Positions 1 to 9,466 of a DNA stretch of 64,000 nucleotides are shown here, piece after piece. Every line of letters begins with the position of its first letter. Position 1 is the first letter of the stretch. This DNA is from Pedobacter sp. BAL39. GTDB taxonomy: Bacteria > Bacteroidota > Bacteroidia > Sphingobacteriales > Sphingobacteriaceae. Position numbers and translations under genes: made by a program. The DNA is taken from contig NZ_ABCM01000007.1 in assembly GCF_000170795.1 (NCBI RefSeq), positions 62,001 through 126,000 of the forward strand, given 5' to 3'. Below the pieces are notes generated by a model. The model was not told the DNA's origin, did no database searches, and was given only the letters and a program-made list of their open reading frames with translations.

Positions 1-1058
1 AAGAGGTTTTTCGATACGATTAATGAGGGGCTATAGAAACCGAAGGTCCTGGAGGCCATGACGTCAATTTTAGCGTTGGTAGGGGAGAAGAAACCCTTAT
101 TAATGGCATCATCTGTAGCCAGGTCTGTAATCCGGTCTTCCACGACAGATGATGGCGTACCTGCAAGGTCGTTAATGGTGACGGTGCCGCCGAAATTATT
201 GATGTAAGAAGATTTTGACCAGCGAATGAAACCGAGGTCTTTGATGTTGGCCATCAAAAACAGACCGCTTTTCGAGGTATAAGAGGTACCAAAGCCAAAG
301 GAAAGACCCGGGTTTTTGAAAGTGGGCATAAAGGTTTTTGTAGACAGCTCATCAGTATTTAAAAAAGAACCTTTATAGACGCCGGATAACCGCGCATTGA
401 GCTGGTTAAGCTGGCTGCTGACTTGCAGGTAGGAGTCTGTGATTTTTAGCCGGTTATAGGAAGTTCCGCTCAGCAGGCTGATCTTGGCGCCAAAGGACAG
501 TCTCTTGTTGTAGTTTTCCCTGTAGGTCATACTGAACTGATGATAGGACTGCGCATATCCCTTAGTGTTAAAAGCGTCGTCATATTCGCTGCCATCAGCA
601 AGAAAACGGGTATAGCTATCCAGAATTGCCAGGGTTTCATTGGTGTATTTTACATTTCCATCAGTACGCAGCTGCCAGGCGAAGCCGAGTTCCTGCTGAT
701 GTTTATAGGATTGGAAGATCTTTAAAGTGAGGAGGTAAACATTGCTGTTTTGGTATAAAGTGTTGATCTGGCCAGTTCCCAGGGGGAGGTTGGAGGTGTT
801 GTAAACGTCTTCGTTGATGACCCTTCTGATGAACTCGGGGTTCCCTTCATTGGCCCCATTGATCCCAAAGTAGGGCAGAAAGAAGTTCGAAGCAAACTTT
901 CTTGACGAGTCTAATGTAAACGATTTCTGCGCGGGATTTTCAAAACTATCGAAGAGTGTTTTCGTATTGAACATTCCGAATTGCTGGGCCTGAAGTTGCT
1001 GAACAGATAGCGCCAGGAAGCAGAGGAGCAACGCTTTCTTTACCATGTTTAAACTCAT
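1..1058 (-). CDS. Putative outer-membrane beta-barrel protein, 3' end missing (DUF5723-like)
   Basis: The reading frame is open from an ATG at 1058 (alternative ATG at 1046) to the left window edge, so only about the first 352 residues are present. It starts with a signal peptide: a KK pair, a leucine-rich core and a QAQ cleavage region near residues 20-25. The remainder has alternating polar and hydrophobic stretches and many Gly, Ser, Tyr and Asn residues, as in transmembrane beta strands. This resembles the Bacteroidota DUF5723 group of predicted barrels, but that assignment is from memory. It lies 27 bp downstream of the 520-residue gene on the same strand, so the two are probably co-transcribed. 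The specific function is unknown. Confidence 0.6.
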   Translation of the reverse strand, partial: MSLNMVKKALLLCFLALSVQQLQAQQFGMFNTKTLFDSFENPAQKSFTLDSSRKFASNFFLPYFGINGANEGNPEFIRRVINEDVYNTSNLPLGTGQINTLYQNSNVYLLTLKIFQSYKHQQELGFAWQLRTDGNVKYTNETLAILDSYTRFLADGSEYDDAFNTKGYAQSYHQFSMTYRENYNKRLSFGAKISLLSGTSYNRLKITDSYLQVSSQLNQLNARLSGVYKGSFLNTDELSTKTFMPTFKNPGLSFGFGTSYTSKSGLFLMANIKDLGFIRWSKSSYINNFGGTVTINDLAGTPSSVVEDRITDLATDDAINKGFFSPTNAKIDVMASRTFGFYSPSLIVSKNL

Positions 1059-1085
1059 TAATGTGGGATGAGGGTTTCTTATAAA

Positions 1086-2648
1086 TTACTGTAATAATAA
1101 CGAATCTTTTTCTAATGTAGATTGCTTATTAAATAACATATTGGTCTGAAATTTACCCTGGTCGCCGCTTAGCTGGTAACTGAAAGCATCGAATTTACCA
1201 GCGCTGAAAGGGGCTTGGTAATCCTGGCTGATGTTTCTTTTGAATAAGGGCAGGGACTGTTGCTGGTCGACGTAAAAGCTGATGTTAAACCGGTCCGGAA
1301 GCTGGTTCAGCGCACTGGAATAGCTCAGGCTACTGGTGAGCAGCAGGTTGTCATTGTACCGCCTAAGAAAAATTTCCATGGTAGCTGCACTATTTGCAAA
1401 GACCATCACATTGTCTTTTATGGTATAATATGGCGTTCTGAATTGTGCCAGGGGAAGACCGAAATACGCATAAAGCAAATCCGGTGTCTTTAAATGTTTA
1501 ATGTCTTCATTGTAATCGTCAGTCAGGTCGATCAGCAGCTGGTTGAGCTTGTCGCCATTGCTGAGGCTGATGGCACCGAGCTGCTCCGAAGTGCTGAGTT
1601 GGAAAACGGCAAACTGGTCTTTGAAATATCTTGGGAAAAGCAGCTCCGGGTCCAGATGATACTGGGAGGAGATGTTTTGCAGGATGCTGCTTACTTTTTT
1701 TTGATCCTTGCCCTGTTCAAACCACTTGGTGAGTTTCTGACGGAATGCCGGATAATTGTCTATGGCAAAGATGCTGTAGTTGGCCGTCAGGTCTGGGAAG
1801 ATGCTGTTGATGCTGACTTTTACTGATTTCATTTCAGCATATAACTGATAGTAGCTGTGCTGGTCGTTGATGGCCGTTGTGCCGGTAAACAGTAATTTGT
1901 CGTTGCTGTAATTGTAGGTAAATGCTGCGTAAGTTTTCTGATGATCCAATACGCTTAGGGGACCGCTGAGTTTCCCCTTTATCATCGGTTTGAGGATACC
2001 TGGAATACTGTTGAAGTCGACGTACAGCTGGGCTAAAGTATTTCTTGTCAGACTCGAGTTTGATTTGATGTAATCGACGAAGGTGTTTTCTTTCTTCTCT
2101 TTCAGGCTTACCAATACTCCATTTAAAGGCTGCGGTGCGTCGGAGATCAACAGTAGCCGCTCTTGTATGGCCAGATAGAAGGTGGTGCTGTCTTTTAATG
2201 TTAGACGGGTAACATGATCCGCACTGTCGACCTGCAGGACTTCGTGTTTTATGGCGTTAAGGATGTCTGCGTTTTCAAACTCAGGCGAGATCTGTGTACA
2301 AAAGATATAGTTGAGGTCGTTTCCCTTTCCGGGATGAATGCTGAAATAGGTAGTTTGTTTGTGCAGCAGCGCCGACATACCGGCTGTTTCCAGCAATTGC
2401 TCCCTCAGCGATTTTAACCGCAGGAAGGTCCGCTCTCCAACAATGTTCTTAAAAAGCTCCTGGCTTTTAAGGATATCGGTAACGCGTTTATCATTTTCAA
2501 AGGAGAAGATGAGGCTGGATCCTGCGGCTGCCGCATACAGGCTGTTGTCGTCCTGGGCCTGGTCAGCATTGAGCTTGGAAAAATAGAGATACGCCATCGT
2601 GACAATGGCTGTCAGTAGGATAAATATGCTGAAGAATATCTTTTTCAT
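1086..2648 (-). CDS. Membrane-anchored envelope protein of unknown function (520 aa)
   Basis: I do not recognise the family with certainty; the length and layout recall DUF3352-type proteins. A single hydrophobic helix (about residues 4-24) follows an MKK start, so the protein is probably anchored in the inner membrane with about 490 residues in the periplasm. No catalytic motif is visible. The C-terminal half is rich in Tyr, Asn, Phe and Gln. A TAnnTTTG promoter element at 2659-2666 on this strand lies only about 10 bp upstream of the ATG, implying a very short leader. The gene precedes the partial barrel gene and may form an envelope operon with it. Confidence 0.7.
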   Translation of the reverse strand: MKKIFFSIFILLTAIVTMAYLYFSKLNADQAQDDNSLYAAAAGSSLIFSFENDKRVTDILKSQELFKNIVGERTFLRLKSLREQLLETAGMSALLHKQTTYFSIHPGKGNDLNYIFCTQISPEFENADILNAIKHEVLQVDSADHVTRLTLKDSTTFYLAIQERLLLISDAPQPLNGVLVSLKEKKENTFVDYIKSNSSLTRNTLAQLYVDFNSIPGILKPMIKGKLSGPLSVLDHQKTYAAFTYNYSNDKLLFTGTTAINDQHSYYQLYAEMKSVKVSINSIFPDLTANYSIFAIDNYPAFRQKLTKWFEQGKDQKKVSSILQNISSQYHLDPELLFPRYFKDQFAVFQLSTSEQLGAISLSNGDKLNQLLIDLTDDYNEDIKHLKTPDLLYAYFGLPLAQFRTPYYTIKDNVMVFANSAATMEIFLRRYNDNLLLTSSLSYSSALNQLPDRFNISFYVDQQQSLPLFKRNISQDYQAPFSAGKFDAFSYQLSGDQGKFQTNMLFNKQSTLEKDSLLLQ

Positions 2649-2707
2649 TGTGTATTTACAAATTTAATTTAATAGTTGGATTACTAAGAAAATGCTGTCA
2701 AGTTTCT

Positions 2708-2715
2708 TAATTTTG
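2708..2715 (+). promoter_or_regulatory. Candidate -7 element for the DUF423 gene
   Basis: TAATTTTG matches the Bacteroidota -7 consensus TAnnTTTG and sits 24 bp upstream of the ATG at 2740. No good -33 TTTG is spaced correctly. It places transcription start downstream of the earlier in-frame ATG at 2692, which favours the 2740 start. Confidence 0.35.
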
Positions 2716-2739
2716 GGGATTGTAAAAGCCGATTTTATC

Positions 2740-3126
2740 ATGGAAAGACGTATTGTGTTGACTGCCTCGGTATTTGGTCTGCTGGCGGTTATTTTGGGAG
2801 CATTTGGGGCTCATGGACTAAAGAGTATGTTGAGCAGCAATGCGATTGAAGTATGGAGTAAAGGTGTTGAATATCAGTTTTATCATGCTCTGGCCCTACT
2901 TTTCCTGTCGAGGATGGCTACGGTAAGGCCCCGGCTGATCTGGCTTTCCTACCTGTTTTTTACGTTAGGAGTGATTTGTTTTTCAGGCTCCTTATACCTG
3001 TTGTCCACACGTGAAATCACCAACATTAGTTTTGCCAGTATTTTAGGTCCTGTTACCCCAATCGGGGGATTGTTCTTTATCCTCGGATGGGTCATGTTAT
3101 TCCTTTCGGTTTTAAAAAATAAATAG
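2740..3126 (+). CDS. DUF423 family small membrane protein
   Basis: A 128-residue integral membrane protein with four predicted helices. The N-terminal stretch containing GAFGAHGLK is the hallmark of the DUF423 (YgdD-like) family, whose function is unknown. An in-frame ATG at 2692 would add 16 residues that do not resemble the family and would begin upstream of the candidate promoter, so I use 2740. The gene ends 3 bp before the GTG of priA on the same strand, so the two are probably co-transcribed. Confidence 0.85.
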   Translation: MERRIVLTASVFGLLAVILGAFGAHGLKSMLSSNAIEVWSKGVEYQFYHALALLFLSRMATVRPRLIWLSYLFFTLGVICFSGSLYLLSTREITNISFASILGPVTPIGGLFFILGWVMLFLSVLKNK

Positions 3127-3129
3127 ACA

Positions 3130-5607
3130 GTGAGTAACGGATTGCTGGATTTTGAGGAAAGGGCAACGCTCTTTGTAGAGGTGATTTTGCCACTATCGTT
3201 AGCTATAAATTATACGTACCGGGTTCCCTTTGAATTGAACGCCCAGGTTGCCGTGGGCAAAAGGGTGGTCGTTCAGTTTGGGAAAAACAAGATTTATACG
3301 GCCCTGATCCGCAGTATCGGTGATCAGCCGCCGAAGGTTTATCAGGCCAAGTACATCATTGATGTGGTGGATGAACATCCCGTAATTACTCCTGTCCAGC
3401 TACAGTTCTGGGAATGGATGATGGACTATTACATCTGTAACGAGGGAGAGGTCATGGCTGCTGCACTACCGGCGAGCCTGAAGCTGGCCAGCGAAACCAT
3501 CATTGTGTTAAAGGATGAAATCCCTTCTGACGGGGAGGTGCTGAATGCAAAGCAGGAAACGATTTTAAACTCACTGAAGCTTCATGGCCGCCTGACCATC
3601 GACCAGGTGTCGGGCTTACTCGGGCAGAAAACGGTTTATCCGGTCATTAATACGCTCCTGGAAAAGGAAATGATCTACATCGCAGAAGAAGTAGTGGAGA
3701 AGTACAAGCCGTTGATGAAATCCTTTGTAGTGATCAATCCGTTTTATCAGGAAGAGGAGCACCTCAGATCTTTGTTCGAATTGCTGGAACCTAAACCGAA
3801 ACACCTGAACGTCCTGCTCACTTATCTTCGTCTGGCCAGGCTTCAGAAACAGGTGCCCAAACATCAGTTGCTGGAGGAGAGCGACTGCAGTGAAGGGACG
3901 TTCAAGACCCTCTTGAATAAAGAAATATTTGTCGTTAACAAGCTGCCGGTAAGCAGACTGAAACATCATGAAGATGATTTTGTACTGAACTTCACGTTGA
4001 GCGAAGCCCAGCAGAAGGCTTTTGAAGAAATAGGCACTTCCTTTGAAGAAAAGGATGTCGTACTGCTGCATGGGGTGACGGCTTCTGGAAAAACGCAGAT
4101 CTACATCAAGCTGATTGAGCAGGCTATTGAAAAGGGTGGGCAGGTATTATTTCTCCTGCCGGAGATTGCATTGACCACGCAGATTGTAGACCGGATCCAA
4201 CGGTATTTTGGGGATGCCATTGGTGTATATCACTCGAAATTCAATAATAATGAACGCGTAGAGATCTGGAATAAGGTGCTGAACGGAAAATACCGGGTCG
4301 TGCTCGGCGCACGGTCCGCGGTATTCCTGCCATTCCAGGATCTGAAGCTGATTGTGGTGGATGAGGAACATGAACCCTCTTACAAACAACAGGATCCCGC
4401 ACCGCGTTATCAGGCGAGAGATGCGGCGGTCTACCTGGCGCACCTGCACAAGGCGAAGATTGTCCTTGGGTCTGCGACACCATCCCTGGAGAGCTATTTT
4501 AATGCACTGATGAAGAAGTATGGCCTGGTCACTTTATCCGAACGTTTTGGCGGGGTGGAATTACCGGTGCAGGAAGTTATCAGCATCTCCGAAGAAACGA
4601 AACGTAAGAAAATGGTTTCTTATTTTTCCAGCAAACTGATTGAAGAAATTGATGCGGCCCTGCAGTTGAAAGAACAGGTCATCCTCTTTCAGAACCGTCG
4701 CGGTTATGCTACGATACTCATCTGTGCTACCTGTGGTTATGCGCCGAAATGTGTGAACTGCGACGTCAGCCTGACTTATCATAAAACCAGTGGCAAGCTG
4801 CATTGTCATTATTGCGGATACCATCAGAATAGCATCAATATATGTCCGGCCTGCGGTTCTGTACATGTGGAGCAGAAAGGCTTTGGTACGGAAAGGGTGG
4901 AAGAGGAGCTGAGTCTGATTTTTCCGGATGCGAAGATTGCACGTCTGGATGTGGACAGCACGCGTACCAAAAATGGGCTGCAGCAGATCATCAGCGGCTT
5001 TCAGGAGAAAAAAACGGATATCCTGATCGGCACGCAGATGGTGGCAAAGGGATTGGACTTTGACAATGTTACCTTAATTGGCGTAATCAATGCGGATACC
5101 TTACTAAATTACCCTGACTTCAGGGCTTTTGAGCGCAGCTACCAGCTCCTTGCACAGGTGGCGGGGCGCGCAGGAAGAAGGGACAAACAGGGGAAGGTCG
5201 TGATACAGGCGTACGATGACCATCACCGCATCATTGCACAGGTGATGGACAATAAGTATTTTGAGATGTTTGAAGATGAAATCCGCGAGCGCAGGGAGTT
5301 TAATTACCCACCCTTTACCAGGATGATCTTCGTAGACATCAAACATAAGGACATGAACCTCCTGAATGTAGCCGCACAGCAGTTCGCGAATGTACTGAAA
5401 GGACAGCTGGGTTCCCGCGTATTGGGACCTGAGCAACCACTTGTAGGACGAGTACGTAATTATTACATCAAACAGGTGATCATTAAGAGCGACAAAAATA
5501 CGGACATTAAAAAAGTTAAAACGATTCTTAAGGATACCATCCAGCAATTTCAGGCCCAGAAGGAATATCGTGGAGTGCTGGTCAGGATAGATGTTGATCC
5601 GTATTAA
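3130..5607 (+). CDS. priA: Replication restart helicase PriA
   Basis: PriA recognises stalled or collapsed replication forks and reloads the replicative helicase. The 825-residue protein has the expected layout: an N-terminal DNA-binding region with FVEVILPL and YTYRVP, a Walker A loop GVTASGKT at residues 315-322, a DEEH box at 411-414, and a zinc-binding insert with several Cys pairs from about residue 532 to 575. The helicase C-terminal motifs GTQMVAKGLDF and QVAGRAGR follow. The start is GTG at 3130, 3 bp after the DUF423 stop; no ATG lies nearby in a better position. It is slightly longer than the E. coli enzyme, as is common in Bacteroidota. Confidence 0.95.
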   Translation: MSNGLLDFEERATLFVEVILPLSLAINYTYRVPFELNAQVAVGKRVVVQFGKNKIYTALIRSIGDQPPKVYQAKYIIDVVDEHPVITPVQLQFWEWMMDYYICNEGEVMAAALPASLKLASETIIVLKDEIPSDGEVLNAKQETILNSLKLHGRLTIDQVSGLLGQKTVYPVINTLLEKEMIYIAEEVVEKYKPLMKSFVVINPFYQEEEHLRSLFELLEPKPKHLNVLLTYLRLARLQKQVPKHQLLEESDCSEGTFKTLLNKEIFVVNKLPVSRLKHHEDDFVLNFTLSEAQQKAFEEIGTSFEEKDVVLLHGVTASGKTQIYIKLIEQAIEKGGQVLFLLPEIALTTQIVDRIQRYFGDAIGVYHSKFNNNERVEIWNKVLNGKYRVVLGARSAVFLPFQDLKLIVVDEEHEPSYKQQDPAPRYQARDAAVYLAHLHKAKIVLGSATPSLESYFNALMKKYGLVTLSERFGGVELPVQEVISISEETKRKKMVSYFSSKLIEEIDAALQLKEQVILFQNRRGYATILICATCGYAPKCVNCDVSLTYHKTSGKLHCHYCGYHQNSINICPACGSVHVEQKGFGTERVEEELSLIFPDAKIARLDVDSTRTKNGLQQIISGFQEKKTDILIGTQMVAKGLDFDNVTLIGVINADTLLNYPDFRAFERSYQLLAQVAGRAGRRDKQGKVVIQAYDDHHRIIAQVMDNKYFEMFEDEIRERREFNYPPFTRMIFVDIKHKDMNLLNVAAQQFANVLKGQLGSRVLGPEQPLVGRVRNYYIKQVIIKSDKNTDIKKVKTILKDTIQQFQAQKEYRGVLVRIDVDPY

Positions 5608-5715
5608 TCTGCTTTGGGAATGTGGATATTGATAGCGATTGATACTGTGACGATTAGAGGGATGATGTCAATTATTTATCGTGATTACGTTTCAAAAACC
5701 TATTTTTGAGCTTAA

Positions 5716-6372
5716 ATGGCGTATAGGTTTGTAGATAATTATAGAGAAAGAGGGGCGCGTAAAAAGCTGGTGGCTCATCTTGAAAGCAGGGGGATTTCTG
5801 ATCAGGATGTACTTCGTGCCATCGGAAAGGTTCCCCGTCATTTTTTCTTCGACGAAACGTTCTGGAACCAGGCATATAAAGACATTGCTTTTCCTATAGG
5901 GGATGGACAGACCATCTCACAGCCTTATACCGTAGCTTACCAAAGTGAGCTGCTGCATATCAAAAAAGGTGATAAAGTCCTTGAAATCGGTACAGGATCC
6001 GGATATCAGACTTGCATCCTCATGGAGCTTGGCGCAAATGTGTTTACGATCGAACGTCAGGAAAGCATCTATAGGCATACCATCAGGGTGCTTCCGGGAA
6101 TGGGCTACAATGCCAATTTTTTCTTTGGTGATGGTTCTATGGGGATTGCTGAGCATGCGCCTTACCATAAGATTATCGTGACTGCCGGTGCGCCTTTCGT
6201 ACCGGAAATACTGCTGAAGCAGCTTAAAGTGGGTGGGATCCTGGTGATCCCTGTTGGTGATGAGCATTCGCAAAAGATGGTCACCGTCATCCGGGTGAGT
6301 GAAACAGATTTCGAGCGCATAGAACTGGATACTTTCAGGTTTGTGCCGTTGGTCGGCGACCAGGCCTGGTAA
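5716..6372 (+). CDS. pcm: Protein-L-isoaspartate O-methyltransferase
   Basis: It methylates isoaspartyl residues that form in ageing proteins, starting their repair with S-adenosylmethionine as donor. The 218-residue protein has the class I methyltransferase motif VLEIGTGSGYQT around residues 80-91 and the family segment GDGQTISQPYTVA upstream of it. The C-terminal part includes VPLVGDQAW, typical of the family. A TATTTTTG element at 5701-5708 ends only 7 bp before the ATG, suggesting a leaderless or nearly leaderless transcript. It is convergent with smpB, 9 bp away. Confidence 0.93.
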   Translation: MAYRFVDNYRERGARKKLVAHLESRGISDQDVLRAIGKVPRHFFFDETFWNQAYKDIAFPIGDGQTISQPYTVAYQSELLHIKKGDKVLEIGTGSGYQTCILMELGANVFTIERQESIYRHTIRVLPGMGYNANFFFGDGSMGIAEHAPYHKIIVTAGAPFVPEILLKQLKVGGILVIPVGDEHSQKMVTVIRVSETDFERIELDTFRFVPLVGDQAW

Positions 6373-6381
6373 GGCCAGGCC

Positions 6382-6831
6382 TTAGATTTTCATCGCCCGG
6401 TCCATTTCTCTTTTTGATTCCCTATCCTTGATGCTGTCACGTTTGTCAAACTCTTTTTTACCTTGGGCCAGCGCAATCTGTATTTTGGCAAAGCCACGCT
6501 CATTGGTGTATATGCGTAAAGGAACAATGGTATATCCCTTCTCTTCGCTTTTTGCTTTAAGTTTTCTAAGTTCCTTTTTATGCAGCAGCAGGATCCTGTC
6601 GCGCTTAATGTCGTGATGGTGAAAGGAGCTGTGGCTGTATTCTGAAATGTGCAGGTTGCGGACATACAATACGTTGCCGATGAACATACAAAAGGCATCT
6701 GACATGTTTGCTTTTCCCTGACGGATGGCTTTGATCTCCGTCCCCAAAAGGGCTAATCCGGCATTGAATTCTTCGACAATATGGTAATCAAAGTAAGCTC
6801 TTTTATTTTTAATCTGTATATCGTTCTTCAT
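6382..6831 (-). CDS. smpB: SsrA-binding protein SmpB
   Basis: SmpB binds the tRNA-like part of tmRNA and brings it to stalled ribosomes in trans-translation. The 149-residue length is normal. Recognisable parts are the N-terminal NKRAYFDYHI, the GTEIKAIRQGKAN segment, the HHHDIKRDR stretch, and the basic C-terminal tail with DRESKREMDRAMK, which in this family enters the mRNA channel. The tmRNA gene is not in the window. It converges with pcm on its 3' side. Confidence 0.95.
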   Translation of the reverse strand: MKNDIQIKNKRAYFDYHIVEEFNAGLALLGTEIKAIRQGKANMSDAFCMFIGNVLYVRNLHISEYSHSSFHHHDIKRDRILLLHKKELRKLKAKSEEKGYTIVPLRIYTNERGFAKIQIALAQGKKEFDKRDSIKDRESKREMDRAMKI

Positions 6832-6943
6832 CTGTGTCTTGTTGTTAAACTTTAACCACCGGCTACCTTACGGATAGGACTGTGTGGCTAAGAATCTGCT
6901 AATATCCGAAAGAAATAGCGATTAAGCACCTATTTTCTGATTT

Positions 6944-8803
6944 TTATCGAACAATGAGTACCGGGATTTTTACTTTATGACGTACCGAATTTACGGTTGT
7001 TCCAAGAATCAGGTCTTTCAGGCCCTGATGGCCGTGGGCACCCATCACCAGTAATTCAAGGTTGTTTTTATCACTGATCTCTACAATTGCTTTTACAGTG
7101 CCGCCATAGCCGATATGTCCTGAGGCTTCGTAGCCGAGTTCCTGCAGGTTTGCCCTGTATTTTTCAATGTTATCGGCGTCACTTTGTGTTTCATAGTCCA
7201 TGACCGACTCTCCGTGATACCTGGCGGCAGCAGTCTCCACCACATGGATCAGGTAATAATGGGCCTCTTTTCCTCCCTGGATCAGAGCATGACGAATGGT
7301 ATTCCTGTCATTTTTGGAGAAGTCGACAGTAATGCCGATCCGCTGATAGCTGATTTTCTCAATATGATCAATATCCAGTGCATTTCCATGGGGCGCTATA
7401 TGGCTGTTTTCCTTGAGTGTGCTCACAAGTGGATAAATGAAGACATATAAGAGTAGGAGCGCAATTAATACAGCCAGGGGGATGACAATTGTATATAAGT
7501 ACCAGCCGCCATCTTGGGCCCATCCACCAATTTCTTCTACGACAAGTTTGACATTGAGACTGACAATCATCAGGGAGCTTACCCAGGCCAGGATTTTTAC
7601 CCACCATTTGATGGCAAAACCTTTCATTGTCTTTTTATCCGAAGTGAAATGGATCAGGGGGATAACGGCAAAACCAAGCTGCAGACTCAGGACGACCTGA
7701 CTCAGGATCAGCAACCCGCCGAGTGCGTCATCACCAAACCAGAGTATAGTACAGAAAGCGGGTACGATTGCCAGCAGCCGGGTAATCAGGCGGCGCAGCC
7801 AGGGCTGAATCCTCAGTTTGATGTGCCCCTCCATCACAATCTGACCGGCTAGTGTACCGGTAACAGTGGAACTCTGTCCGGCGGCAATCAGCGCGATGGC
7901 GAAAAGGGCAGGTGCCACATTGCCGAAGATATTCTGAAGCAGCATGTGTGCGTCCTGGATCTCCGCGACTTCATGCAGGCCATTTTTAAAAAATGCGGCT
8001 GCGGCAAGGATGAGGATAGCAGCGTTGACAAAAAACGCGAGGTTCAGGGCCACGGCGGTATCAATGAAGTTGAACTTAATGGCTTCTTTAATTCCTTTTT
8101 CATCACGCTCAAATTTCCGGGTCTGTACCAGGGAAGAATGCAGGTACAGGTTGTGTGGCATGACCGTGGCGCCAATGATTCCTATGGCAATATACAGTGC
8201 ATCGCCGGACAGTATGGAAGGTTCGAAGCCCTTTACAATTTCTTTTAACGAGGGCTCGACAATAAACATCTCCACAAGGAATGACAAACCTACGATGAAC
8301 ACCATGGAGACGATAAAAGCTTCCATTTTGCGCATGCCCTTGTTCATCAGGAAAAGCAGGAGTACCGTGTCAAAAATGGTAAGACTGATTCCCCAGATGA
8401 GGGGAAGGCCGAACAATAGCTGCAGACCAATAGCCATACCAATGATCTCGGCAAGGTCGCAGGCGATGATTGCCGTTTGTGCCAGTCCGAACAAGGGAAC
8501 GTTTACCCATTTTGGATAAGCATTTCTCGAAGCCTGTGCCAGATCGAGCCCCCTGACGATGCCGAGTCTGGCGCTCAATGACTGAAGCAGCAAAGCGATC
8601 AGGTTGGACATGAGCAGGATCCAGATCAGTTGATAGCCAAACTTACTGCCCCCGGCGATGTCCGTAGCCCAGTTGCCCGGGTCCATATAACCCACACTGA
8701 CGAGGTATGCCGGTCCGAGGAATGATAGGATCCTGCGCCAGCCGGTACGTTTGGCGGTGTCCACACTTTGATTTACCTCGCTCAGTGATTCGGAATGTTT
8801 CAT
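6944..8803 (-). CDS. mntH: Nramp divalent metal transporter with C-terminal universal stress domain
   Basis: A proton-coupled Mn2+/Fe2+ importer of the Nramp family, 619 residues. TM1 holds the metal-binding DPGN at 41-44, and the TM6 motif MPHNLYLHS lies near residue 212. The Nramp part is about 450 residues with 11 or more helices. It is followed by a soluble UspA-type domain of about 140 residues that keeps the nucleotide-binding pattern G-x2-G-x9-G-T (GAHGHQGLKDLILGT). Plain MntH proteins are about 410-440 residues and lack this tail. The gene starts 1 bp after the mntR stop, so regulator and transporter form one transcript and Mn2+ is the likely main substrate. Confidence 0.92.
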   Translation of the reverse strand: MKHSESLSEVNQSVDTAKRTGWRRILSFLGPAYLVSVGYMDPGNWATDIAGGSKFGYQLIWILLMSNLIALLLQSLSARLGIVRGLDLAQASRNAYPKWVNVPLFGLAQTAIIACDLAEIIGMAIGLQLLFGLPLIWGISLTIFDTVLLLFLMNKGMRKMEAFIVSMVFIVGLSFLVEMFIVEPSLKEIVKGFEPSILSGDALYIAIGIIGATVMPHNLYLHSSLVQTRKFERDEKGIKEAIKFNFIDTAVALNLAFFVNAAILILAAAAFFKNGLHEVAEIQDAHMLLQNIFGNVAPALFAIALIAAGQSSTVTGTLAGQIVMEGHIKLRIQPWLRRLITRLLAIVPAFCTILWFGDDALGGLLILSQVVLSLQLGFAVIPLIHFTSDKKTMKGFAIKWWVKILAWVSSLMIVSLNVKLVVEEIGGWAQDGGWYLYTIVIPLAVLIALLLLYVFIYPLVSTLKENSHIAPHGNALDIDHIEKISYQRIGITVDFSKNDRNTIRHALIQGGKEAHYYLIHVVETAAARYHGESVMDYETQSDADNIEKYRANLQELGYEASGHIGYGGTVKAIVEISDKNNLELLVMGAHGHQGLKDLILGTTVNSVRHKVKIPVLIVR

Positions 8804-8804
8804 G

Positions 8805-9458
8805 TTATATCCTTATAAGTATGTGTTTTGCCACCTCTCGGGTAACGCTTATGTGTTTTTCTTCTACCAAAAGCTCTATGGAGCCATCGAATTCGGTAAT
8901 CGTAATGACTTTTACATCTTTGCCCAGCGTCATCCCCAGCTTCTCCAGATGTTTCAGGAAAGCAGAACTGTGCTCACTGACACCCATGATCAAACCATGG
9001 TCGCGTAATTTCAGTTTGCTTAGTTTTACAAAAGGCACCTGGTCAAAATGGCCCTGTTTATCCGGTATAGGGTCACCATGAGGGTCATTCTTTGGGAATG
9101 CGAGGAACTCGTCTAGTCGCTCGATCAGTTCGGCAGAACGAATGTGCTCCAGCTCTTCAGCGATGTCATGTACCTCATCCCACTTAAAGTTTAATTTTTC
9201 CACCAGAAATACTTCCCAGAGCCGGTGACGCCTGACAATGTTAATGGCGGCCAACTTTCCTTTCTCCGTCAGTTTTACCCCCTGATATTTTTTATAGTCG
9301 ATCAGCTCCTTATCTGCCAGCTTTTTGATCATATCTGTAACAGATGCCGCACGCGTCTGCATTTTTTCTGCAATCGCATTGGTTTGTACCGGTTGATGAT
9401 TGTTTTCAGACAGATGGTAGATGATTTTCAGGTAGTTTTCTTCAGTAAAGGATTGCAT
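8805..9458 (-). CDS. mntR: DtxR/MntR family metal-dependent repressor
   Basis: A 217-residue metal-sensing transcriptional repressor. The N-terminal winged helix covers about residues 1-65 (EENYLKIIYHL, then a helix-turn-helix in the AVTDMIKKL region). The metal-binding and dimerisation region follows, with HIRSAELIERLDEF and the typical DPHGDPIP, and an FeoA-like SH3 domain forms the C-terminus. The frame is open to 9506, but the family begins at MQSFTEENYLK, so 9458 is the start. That leaves the palindromes and -7 element at 9467-9495 just upstream, as expected for autoregulation. It is co-transcribed with mntH. Confidence 0.9.
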   Translation of the reverse strand: MQSFTEENYLKIIYHLSENNHQPVQTNAIAEKMQTRAASVTDMIKKLADKELIDYKKYQGVKLTEKGKLAAINIVRRHRLWEVFLVEKLNFKWDEVHDIAEELEHIRSAELIERLDEFLAFPKNDPHGDPIPDKQGHFDQVPFVKLSKLKLRDHGLIMGVSEHSSAFLKHLEKLGMTLGKDVKVITITEFDGSIELLVEEKHISVTREVAKHILIRI

Positions 9459-9466
9459 TTTTGTTG

